DNA from: Bacteroidaceae bacterium
Lineage (GTDB): Bacteria > Bacteroidota > Bacteroidia > Bacteroidales > Bacteroidaceae
Length of the DNA stretch: 35,991 nt
Assembly: GCA_017455585.1 (NCBI GenBank)
Contig: JAFSZU010000099.1
Coordinates: 1 to 35,991 of the forward strand
Direction: 5' to 3'
Shown: positions 16,743 through 25,823 of the stretch, in pieces
Layout of the letters: each line of letters opens with the position of its first letter
Numbering within the stretch: position 1 is the first letter of the stretch
The notes under the pieces: model-generated
Databases searched by the model: none
What the model was told of the DNA's origin: nothing
What the model saw: the letters and a program-made list of their open reading frames with translations, nothing else
Program-made: the position numbers and the translations under genes

Positions 16743-16968
16743 ACCACAGATTACACAGATTTAACAGATTATACTTTCCTATAGCAATCAAATTTCTATT
16801 TGATATTACACAGATTATCGAGCGAAACGCTCTACATGTTTCGAGTGATATTAAGGCAAAGGATACTCGAAACATGCGGAGCGTTTCGCTCGATAATCTG
16901 TGTAATGGTGGACAGAAAATGTTGTAAGCACAGGGTAAGGACTCCGTGTAATCCATGTAATCTGTGGT
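16743..16968. repeat. 226-bp MITE-like element with ACCACAGATT ends and an internal 42-bp inverted repeat
   Basis: The outer ends are ACCACAGATTACACAGAT and its counterpart TCTGTGGT. Inside, 16805-16846 and 16865-16906 are 42-bp inverted arms with only two mismatches, around an 18-base loop. The arms contain ATTATCGAGCGAAACGCTC. It fills most of the 378-bp gap between GH43 and GH10-CE1 and could fold into a long RNA hairpin within the operon transcript. The rest of the gap holds the hairpin at 17036-17096 and no gene. Confidence 0.85.
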
Positions 16969-17035
16969 GCTGGAAGGACATCTGTAGTCAGTTAGTTGGG
17001 GGGGCGGTAAAGGATACCCTGGGGTGAAGGGGGTG

Positions 17036-17096
17036 AACACCCTAGGCGCAAAGGGATTTACGGATAGGGTAAATACCCCTTTGCGCCTAGGGTGTT
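17036..17096 (+). terminator. Strong hairpin just downstream of GH10-CE1, possible terminator
   Basis: Perfect 20-bp arms 17036-17055 and 17077-17096 (AACACCCTAGGCGCAAAGGG), with an additional ATTTAC/GTAAAT pairing in the loop. A T-run follows only on the + strand. For the GH10-CE1 transcript (minus strand) the hairpin begins 7 bases after the stop codon, but the U-tract is weak. It may stabilise or partially terminate that message. Confidence 0.6.
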
Positions 17097-17103
17097 TTTT
17101 ACG

Positions 17104-19425
<2,322 letters not shown>

Positions 19426-19520
19426 CTAATACTATAAACCGTGTCTCAAAAAGTTTACTTTTTGTAACACGTTACTGAAAAACAATGTGTCTTTAGACTG
19501 TTAGATACATTTATTTTGCT

Positions 19521-19528
19521 TACTTTTG
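19521..19528 (+). promoter_or_regulatory. Bacteroidetes -7 promoter motif for the GH115 gene
   Basis: TACTTTTG matches TAnnTTTG, 24 bases upstream of the GH115 ATG. It implies a short leader with no Shine-Dalgarno motif. Confidence 0.68.
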
Positions 19529-19551
19529 CACCCGCATTCATCTGAACAACT

Positions 19552-22041
19552 ATGAAACATATTCTCTTCCTTGCGGCATGTCTGCTGACTGTGTGCCTGT
19601 CACGAGCCGCACAACCCTTCATCTCCCTCTCCGCCGCCGACGGCGGACTGCAACTGAATGAGGGCGGGTTCATTTCGCTCTATGTCGATGCCGCCGACGA
19701 GCGCGGCGTGCGGCGGGCCGCCACCACGGTGCTGGGCGACCTGAACATGGTCTGCGGCTCAGACACCATGCTGGCCTCCTCTGTCAAGGATGCCCGCATC
19801 GTGGCGGGCACGCTGGATCATTGTCCCGCTCTGAAGAAACTGCTCAGCAAAGTGCAGACACAGAAGCTGCGCGGACGGCGCGAGAAATTCATCATAACCA
19901 CCGTGGGGCGGCAGCTCGTCATCGCGGGCAGCGACCGCCGCGGCACCATCTACGGTCTCTATGAACTGGCGCGCCAGGCCGGTGTCTCGCCCTGGACATG
20001 GTGGGCCGATGTGGCCGTGGAGAAACATCCGCAGCTGTTTGCACGCTCCGGCGAATACACCGACGGCGAACCCGTGGTGCGCTGGCGCGGCATCTTCCTC
20101 AACGACGAAGGCCCCTGCCTGATGACATGGGTCAAGAACACCTACGGCACCAACTACGGCGACCACCGTTTCTATGAGCGGGTCTATGAACTCATCTTGC
20201 GTCTGCGCGGTAACTTCCTCTGGCCCGCCATGTGGGCGTGGGCATTCTATGCCGACGACCCCGAGAACAGCCGTCTGGCCGACGAAATGGGTATCATCAT
20301 CGGCACCAGCCACCACGAACCCATGGCCCGCAACCATCAGGAATATGCCCGCAATCGCCAGAAATACGGTCCCTGGAACTATGCTTCCAACCGCCAGAAC
20401 CTGGACAATTTCTTCCGTGAAGGCATTGAACGCATGAAAGGGACAGAGGACATCATCACCATCGGTATGCGCGGCGACGGTGACGAAGCCATGTCTGCAG
20501 AGGCCGACACGAGACTGCTTGAGGAAGTGGTGCGCAATCAGCGCCGCATCATCGAACAGGTCACTAAGCGCCCAGCCCGCGAGACGCCGCAGGTGTGGGC
20601 ACTTTACAAGGAAGTGCTGGACTACTATGACGCCGGGATGCGCGTGCCCGATGACGTGACCATCCTGCTCTGCGACGACAACTGGGGCAACGTGCGCCGC
20701 GTGCCCAACGCTATCGAGCGCAAACACAAAGGCGGATGGGGACTCTATTACCATGTTGATTACGTGGGCGCACCGCGCAACAGCAAGTGGATCAACGTGA
20801 CACAGACACAAGGCATGTGGGAGCAACTGCACCTGGCAGCAGACTTCGGGCTGGACCGCCTGTGGATCCTCAACGTGGGCGACCTCAAACCCATGGAGTA
20901 CCAGATACAGCTGTTCATGGACATGGCGTGGGATCCCCAGCGCTATGACGGCCGATACCTCGTGCGCCAGCACACGGAACCCTTCTGCGCCTCTATAATA
21001 GATAATAAGGAATACGCGCGCGAGGCGGCACGTCTGCTCGACACCAGTGCCCGCCTCAACAGTCGCGTGACGGCAGAGATGCTGGATGCCCGCACCTACG
21101 ACCTCGCCTCGGGCGAGTGGGAGCGCGTCTGCGGCGAGTTTGCCCGCCTGGAGGCCGACGCCCTGCAGCTTTATCGTCTCCTCACACCCGAACGCCGCAC
21201 AGCCTATCAGGAACTCATCCTCTTCCCCATCCAGGCCATGGCCAACCTCTATGAGATGTACCGCGCCGTGGCCATGAACCACGCCCTGGCGGCCTTAGGC
21301 GACCAGGATGCCGACCTCTGGGCCGAGCGCGCCCGCGACCGCTTCCGCCATGACTCGCTGCTCTGTGCCGAGTACAACCACACCATTGCCGGCGGCAAGT
21401 GGAACGGCATGATGATCCAGAAACACATCGGCTACACCAGCTGGAACGATGACTTCGCCGCCGACCACCTGCCCTCGCTGCACGCCGTCACACAGGGCGC
21501 AGCCGCTGAACGCATCTTCCGCTCAAACAAGGGATATATCGCCATCGAAGCCGACCACTACACCTCTTCGCGTGCCGTTGTAGGCACGGAGTGGACTGTC
21601 TATCCTGGCATGGGGCGCACCCACGCCGGTGTGGCCCTGACACCCTACACCCACGAGGCCGCAGGAGCGCAACTGGGCTACCGCATCGCCCTGCCGGAGG
21701 ACGTGAAGGAGGTGAAGGTGCATGTTATCGTGAAATCCACGCTTGACTTTCTCAAACGCGGCGGACACAAATACAAAGTGGCGATTGACGAGGGTGTGGC
21801 GACCACGGTGAACTTCAACGCCCAGCTCAACGAGGCTCCAGGCAACGTTTATCGAGTATTCTATCCCACCGTGGCGCGCCGCGTGGTGGAAAATGTCGTG
21901 AAGCTCCCCGTGAAGTCCACGGCCAAGGGTCTGCACACGGTGACCCTCTCGCCACAGACACCCGGCATCGTCTTTGAGAAACTGGTCATCGACTACGGTG
22001 GCTATACCCCGCAATACCTTTTCGGACAAGAAGAGTTCTGA
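19552..22041 (+). CDS. GH115 secreted xylan alpha-1,2-glucuronidase
   Basis: 829 residues; signal peptide MKHILFLAACLLTVCLSRAAQ. GH115 hallmarks: an N-terminal domain with GTIYGLYELARQAGVSPW and WWADVAVEKHPQLF, then a barrel with RWRGIFLNDEGPC, LRGNFLWPAMWAWAFY, GIIIGTSHHEPMARN, ITIGMRGDGDEAM, LLCDDNWGNVR and WILNVGDLKPMEYQ. A helical region (about 490-600) and a C-terminal sandwich containing IEADHYTSSRA follow. GH115 enzymes remove glucuronic acid or 4-O-methylglucuronic acid from internal xylose residues of glucuronoxylan, which other glucuronidase families cannot do. This fits the divergent GH10/GH43/CE cluster. The stop codon abuts the stop codon of convergent leuB with no base between them, so no terminator can lie between the two coding regions. 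Confidence 0.94.
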   Translation: MKHILFLAACLLTVCLSRAAQPFISLSAADGGLQLNEGGFISLYVDAADERGVRRAATTVLGDLNMVCGSDTMLASSVKDARIVAGTLDHCPALKKLLSKVQTQKLRGRREKFIITTVGRQLVIAGSDRRGTIYGLYELARQAGVSPWTWWADVAVEKHPQLFARSGEYTDGEPVVRWRGIFLNDEGPCLMTWVKNTYGTNYGDHRFYERVYELILRLRGNFLWPAMWAWAFYADDPENSRLADEMGIIIGTSHHEPMARNHQEYARNRQKYGPWNYASNRQNLDNFFREGIERMKGTEDIITIGMRGDGDEAMSAEADTRLLEEVVRNQRRIIEQVTKRPARETPQVWALYKEVLDYYDAGMRVPDDVTILLCDDNWGNVRRVPNAIERKHKGGWGLYYHVDYVGAPRNSKWINVTQTQGMWEQLHLAADFGLDRLWILNVGDLKPMEYQIQLFMDMAWDPQRYDGRYLVRQHTEPFCASIIDNKEYAREAARLLDTSARLNSRVTAEMLDARTYDLASGEWERVCGEFARLEADALQLYRLLTPERRTAYQELILFPIQAMANLYEMYRAVAMNHALAALGDQDADLWAERARDRFRHDSLLCAEYNHTIAGGKWNGMMIQKHIGYTSWNDDFAADHLPSLHAVTQGAAAERIFRSNKGYIAIEADHYTSSRAVVGTEWTVYPGMGRTHAGVALTPYTHEAAGAQLGYRIALPEDVKEVKVHVIVKSTLDFLKRGGHKYKVAIDEGVATTVNFNAQLNEAPGNVYRVFYPTVARRVVENVVKLPVKSTAKGLHTVTLSPQTPGIVFEKLVIDYGGYTPQYLFGQEEF

Positions 22042-23103
22042 TCAGGCTTTGCAGATATAATCCACAATCCATGCCCCTACTTCCTTGGTTCCGAAGTGGG
22101 GGCCTTCTTGTACTTGGATTTCCGGCGTGCGCACGTTGGCATCCAGACTGGCAGCCACCGCCTCACGGATGAGACGGCCTTCGTTCTCCAGATTGAAATA
22201 CTCGAAGAGCATGGCCACGCTGAGAATTTGTGCCAGCGGGTTGGCAATGTTCTGTCCCTTGGCCTGCGGCCATGAACCGTGCACAGGCTCGAAGACGGGC
22301 GTGTGCTCACCGGTGGAGGCTGATGGCAGGAGCCCCATGCTGCCCGTGATGCAGGAGCCCTCGTCCGTCAAGATGTCGCCGAAGGTGTTCTCCGTGACCA
22401 TCACATCGAAAAAGCGCGGCTCCTGAATCATGCGCATCGAAGCAGTGTCCACATACATGAAATCGGTGGTCACATCGGGGTACTGCGGTGCCATCTCCTG
22501 TGCCACCTGCCGCCACAGTCGGCTGCTGGCCAGGATATTGGCCTTATCGACCACCGTCAGGTGGTGGCGGCGGCGACGGGCATAGTCATAGCCCACGCGC
22601 AGGATGCGTTCTATCTCCGGACGGGAATAGTAATTGGTGTCCCAGGCCTTGTCATTGTCCTGATACTTCTCACCGAAGTACATGCCTCCCGTGAGCTCGC
22701 GGATGCAGATGAAATCGGCTCCGCGCACCAGTTCGTCCTTGAGCGGCGACTTGTGGATGAGACAGTCGAAGGTCTCTACGGGACGCACATTGGCATAGAG
22801 TCCCAGACGTTTGCGCATGGCCAGCAGTCCCTGTTCGGGCCGCACCTTGGCCGTGGGGTCATTGTCAAAGCGGGGATCGCCCACGGCAGAGAACAGCACG
22901 GCATCTGCCCGCATACAGGTCTGGAAGGTCTCCTCGGGGAAGGGGTCGCCCACCTTGTCGATGGCATCTGCACCACAGATGGCATATTCGTAGGTCACGG
23001 TGTGACCGAACTTCTCGCAGACGGCGTTCATCACCGCCACACCTTGTTCACTGATTTCCGGCCCGATGCCGTCACCGGGCAAAACTGCAATCCTGAGTTT
23101 CAT
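22042..23103 (-). CDS. leuB: 3-isopropylmalate dehydrogenase (leucine biosynthesis)
   Basis: 353 residues, normal length. Visible motifs: [10 protein letters not shown] at the N-terminus, the substrate-binding block [18 protein letters not shown], the [12 protein letters not shown] loop, VVDKANIL, the metal site in [13 protein letters not shown], and the NAD site [16 protein letters not shown]. The enzyme oxidises and decarboxylates 3-isopropylmalate to 2-oxoisocaproate using NAD+. In Bacteroidales it usually ends a leuACDB-type operon; here it is 6 bases downstream of a SNF2 helicase gene, and no other leu gene is visible. Its stop codon is directly adjacent to that of GH115. Transcription is probably from the helicase promoter. 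Confidence 0.95.
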   Translation of the reverse strand: MKLRIAVLPGDGIGPEISEQGVAVMNAVCEKFGHTVTYEYAICGADAIDKVGDPFPEETFQTCMRADAVLFSAVGDPRFDNDPTAKVRPEQGLLAMRKRLGLYANVRPVETFDCLIHKSPLKDELVRGADFICIRELTGGMYFGEKYQDNDKAWDTNYYSRPEIERILRVGYDYARRRRHHLTVVDKANILASSRLWRQVAQEMAPQYPDVTTDFMYVDTASMRMIQEPRFFDVMVTENTFGDILTDEGSCITGSMGLLPSASTGEHTPVFEPVHGSWPQAKGQNIANPLAQILSVAMLFEYFNLENEGRLIREAVAASLDANVRTPEIQVQEGPHFGTKEVGAWIVDYICKA

Positions 23104-23109
23104 AATTGT

Positions 23110-25632
23110 CTATTTAATGATTGTGTTGAGTATCTCGACTGCCTTCCTGCGAGTGGGTTCATCGGCAAGGAGGAGGGAAGCGAGCGATTTGAGGGTCTGT
23201 GACAGGACCGGAGAATCTATAGTCTCTATAGCGTCTATAGCGTCTATAGCTTCTACAGCAGACGGCCCGGCAACCTCATCAAAGTCTAGGAGCGTCTGCC
23301 GGGGCTCTGCATGGCGGGGTTGCTCCTCGTCCTCGATGGAGACGGTAGGAGCCGTGACGGTGGCGTTGCCCTCCTCCTGGATGTAGTCATCGAGACTGGT
23401 GAGCAGACCGTCGAACTTGTCGGAGGCAAGGAAGACGGCATCCTCGCCGCCATCAAGCACACCCTCGAAGAGCGAAGTCTTGAAGCGCAACTTCGAGAGC
23501 ATATCTTCCTCAATGGTGCCGGCTGCGATGAGGTTGATGACTTCCACGCCCCGCTGCTGCCCCATACGATGTATGCGCCCGATGCGCTGTTCCAACACGG
23601 CTGGGTTCCAGGGCAAGTCCAGGTTGATGATGACGTTGGCGGCTTGCAGGTTCAGTCCCGTGGCACCCGCATCGGTACTGAGGAAGACACGCACCGAGGG
23701 GTCGGTCTGGAAGGTCTCCACACGTTGCTGCCGTTCGGCTGCAGGGATGCTGCCGTGGAGGTAGGTGTATTCCACGCCGCTGCGTTCCAGCTCCTGTGCC
23801 ACCAGACGTGTCATGCGCTCCCACTGGCTGAAGATTACAACTTTTAGGTGCATAGTGCTGGAGTGCATAGTGCTGGAGTGCATAGCGCTGGAGTGCATAG
23901 TGCTGGAGTGCATAGTGCATAGTGATTGCTGTGACTCTGGATTCCCACCAGCAAAGGTATCACTATGCACTTCTGCACTATGCACTATGCACTCAGAATC
24001 ACTATGCACTATGCACTGTGCTCCTTCCCCGTTGATGGTCACACCGCACTCGTTGAGGATGTTCATCACCTCCTCCACCTTGGTGTCAAAGCGGCTGTGC
24101 TCGTCGAGGACGAAGAGGCTGTCACAGACCATGCGCATCTGCGAGAGCGTCATCAGCAGCTGGCGGCGGTCCATCTCGGAAAGGAAATGCTGGCGATGCC
24201 ACTTGGAGACGAGGCGCGCGGCCTGTAGCTTCAAGTCCTGGTGGGCATCCATCTGCTCGGTGGTCATGGGCACAAACAGGTTCTTGTCAATACGCGGCGG
24301 CAACTGCAATGCCACATCCGCCTTACGCCGCCGCAGCATGATGCCACCGAGGCGCTTGCTGATGTCAGAGAGGTTGCGGTAGCCGACGGTGCGACCCGTA
24401 TCGTCCATCACGATATAGCGGTCGCGGAACTGGTAATAGGGTGCCAGCAGGAACTGATCCACCAGTTCCACGATACTATAGAGTTCCTCCAGACGGTTCT
24501 CCAGCGGCGTGCCGCTGAGGATAAGCGTGTAGCGCGACGTGATCTTGCGCACAGCCTTGGCTATCTGCGTGTTCCAGTTCTTCAGTCGCTGCACCTCGTC
24601 CAAGATGAGCAGGTCGGGGAAGTTGAAAGTTGAAAGTTCTCCTTGTGTAGCGTGTCCCGATGAGCCATGCGGAGAGTTGACAATGGAGTTGTAGGAGGCT
24701 ATCTTGTAGAAGGTGCCATCGGCCTCCATCTGTTGCTGCCGTTGCTCCGCCGTGCCGTCGATGACTGTCACGGTGGCGGTGGTGAAGCGCTCTATCTCGC
24801 GTTTCCACTGATATTTGAGCGTGGTGGGGCACAGGATGAGGACACTGCCCACAAAGCCCTCGCGGCGCAACAGCTCGGCGGTGGCAATGGCCTGCACCGT
24901 CTTGCCGAGGCCCATCTCATCGGCCAGAATAGCACGTCCGGCACAGGCGGCAAAGCGCACACCCTCCTTCTGGAAGGGATAGAGTTTTGTGGTCAGAAGC
25001 GTGTCCATCGCCTCGTCGGTGTATCGCTCGTCCACCACCTTGCGGCGGTTGATGGCCTCGCGCTGCTCGATGACAAATTCCCGCGCATCGGGATAGCAGC
25101 GGAACCCCTCATCGATGGCTTTGGCGGCGGTGAGGAACTCGCCGAAATGGGCGTAGGCATGGGGCATCAACGTCCCCAACTCGTCGAAATAGTGTGCCGC
25201 CAGTGCCTTGAAGTCCGCCTCGCGGGTCTGCCCGATGCGGATGCGCACCTGTCGCTGGTTACTGCGATAGCTCAGATAGACACTGGTGTAGGCCGGCAGG
25301 TCACGGTGGATGCGCTTGTGGTGGTCGGCAATCCACTGGCGCGCCCCCTCGATGTGCTTGCAGGTTCCAAGCTGAGAGGTCTTGAAATCCATGCAGTCAC
25401 AGTAGTTCCACGGGCTCTTGGGACCGCGGTAGATGACTTTATACACGCCGCCACTCTTGGGACTGCGCACACGATACTCGCCAGGACGGTATCGCTCCGA
25501 CACACATTCCACGTCGAAATCCTCGCGCTGGGCCTGCTGCATGCGCAACATCACCTGCCACTCTTCCAGTGTCATGCCATCGGGTTTCACTAAGTGGTTC
25601 AGCCTCTGCCTGGGTAAATCTGCATACTTCAT
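23110..25632 (-). CDS. SWIM-finger SNF2-family DNA-dependent ATPase/helicase with repeat-derived insertions
   Basis: 840 residues. A SWIM zinc finger (C78, C80, C91, H93) precedes a SNF2 core with Walker A DEMGLGKT (K244), DEVQ box (345-348), LSGTPLENR and the C-terminal helicase lobe (KVVIFSQWER, STDAGATGLNLQAA, QRIGRIHRMGQ). Such proteins remodel protein-DNA complexes; the bacterial members have no settled role. Three stretches are repeat-derived. Residues 331-338 (GELSTFNF) come from TTGAAAG heptads. Residues 538-596 come from a 15-bp repeat element and are rich in TMHSS. An AIDAIDAIETID block near 793-806 comes from TCTATAG units. All keep the frame and avoid the helicase motifs. The gene has its own promoter motif and leads into leuB. 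Confidence 0.9.
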   Translation of the reverse strand: MKYADLPRQRLNHLVKPDGMTLEEWQVMLRMQQAQREDFDVECVSERYRPGEYRVRSPKSGGVYKVIYRGPKSPWNYCDCMDFKTSQLGTCKHIEGARQWIADHHKRIHRDLPAYTSVYLSYRSNQRQVRIRIGQTREADFKALAAHYFDELGTLMPHAYAHFGEFLTAAKAIDEGFRCYPDAREFVIEQREAINRRKVVDERYTDEAMDTLLTTKLYPFQKEGVRFAACAGRAILADEMGLGKTVQAIATAELLRREGFVGSVLILCPTTLKYQWKREIERFTTATVTVIDGTAEQRQQQMEADGTFYKIASYNSIVNSPHGSSGHATQGELSTFNFPDLLILDEVQRLKNWNTQIAKAVRKITSRYTLILSGTPLENRLEELYSIVELVDQFLLAPYYQFRDRYIVMDDTGRTVGYRNLSDISKRLGGIMLRRRKADVALQLPPRIDKNLFVPMTTEQMDAHQDLKLQAARLVSKWHRQHFLSEMDRRQLLMTLSQMRMVCDSLFVLDEHSRFDTKVEEVMNILNECGVTINGEGAQCIVHSDSECIVHSAEVHSDTFAGGNPESQQSLCTMHSSTMHSSAMHSSTMHSSTMHLKVVIFSQWERMTRLVAQELERSGVEYTYLHGSIPAAERQQRVETFQTDPSVRVFLSTDAGATGLNLQAANVIINLDLPWNPAVLEQRIGRIHRMGQQRGVEVINLIAAGTIEEDMLSKLRFKTSLFEGVLDGGEDAVFLASDKFDGLLTSLDDYIQEEGNATVTAPTVSIEDEEQPRHAEPRQTLLDFDEVAGPSAVEAIDAIDAIETIDSPVLSQTLKSLASLLLADEPTRRKAVEILNTIIK
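23214..23256 (-). repeat. TCTATAGCG short tandem repeat in the helicase C-terminus
   Basis: Units TCTATAG, TCTCTATAG, CGTCTATAG, CGTCTATAG on the + strand; the minus strand encodes AIDAIDAIETID between the helicase core and the C-terminal helix. Confidence 0.7.
23845..24021 (-). repeat. About 177-bp repeat element (15-bp units with inverted counterpart) inserted in frame in the helicase gene
   Basis: Four consecutive 15-bp units GTGCATAGTGCTGGA start at 23848, followed by GTGCATAGTGCATAGTGAT. After a unique centre (23926-23960) come inverted copies CACTATGCACTTCTGCACTA and further CACTATGCAC units up to 24018. The whole can form an imperfect hairpin. It is translated as about 59 residues directly before helicase motif IV. 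Confidence 0.85.
24618..24640 (-). repeat. TTGAAAG heptad repeat inside the helicase gene
   Basis: GAAGTTGAAAGTTGAAAGTTC on the + strand, read as ELSTFNF just before the DEVQ strand of the SNF2 core. Same family as the signal-peptide and intergenic heptads. Confidence 0.7.
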
Positions 25633-25639
25633 TGATACA

Positions 25640-25695
25640 CCTTATTATTATATAAGCCATATAAGTCATATAGTTCCTATAAGTCTTATAAGATG
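25640..25695 (-). repeat. TATAAG-type repeat array upstream of the helicase gene
   Basis: Units such as TATAAGCCATATAAGTCATA and CCTATAAGTCTTATAAG lie in the 5' leader of the helicase transcript. Related to the arrays at 3067-3105 and 10561-10612. Confidence 0.65.
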
Positions 25696-25706
25696 ATTAT
25701 AGCGCA

Positions 25707-25714
25707 CAAAGATA
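25707..25714 (-). promoter_or_regulatory. Bacteroidetes -7 promoter motif for the helicase-leuB unit
   Basis: TATCTTTG on the minus strand, 75 bases upstream of the helicase start. The repeat array lies in between, so it would be part of the leader RNA. Confidence 0.6.
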
Positions 25715-25776
25715 CAAAAAAGAGAGCCTCGCTCATAAATCTTTCAGTATTCCTTATCAAACTTTAAACTTTTTTG

Positions 25777-25784
25777 TACCTTTG
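25777..25784 (+). promoter_or_regulatory. Bacteroidetes -7 promoter motif for the receiver/ATP-grasp gene
   Basis: TACCTTTG, 39 bases upstream of the proposed TTG start at 25824. It overlaps the first possible in-frame TTG (25782), which rules that start out. Confidence 0.68.
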
Positions 25785-25823
25785 CGCCGTCAAAACACTC
25801 ATCTCAACCCTAAACATTATACT

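Noticed and set aside
16726..17040. 105-codon N-terminal extension of the GH43 gene
   Set aside because: It reads through the MITE-like element and has no homology-like features; the signal peptide starts at 16725.
23848..24018. Possible CRISPR array
   Set aside because: Units are contiguous 15-bp repeats without spacers and are translated inside the helicase gene.
25782..25823. TTG start at 25782 for the receiver/ATP-grasp gene
   Set aside because: This TTG lies in the TACCTTTG promoter motif; transcription would start after it.
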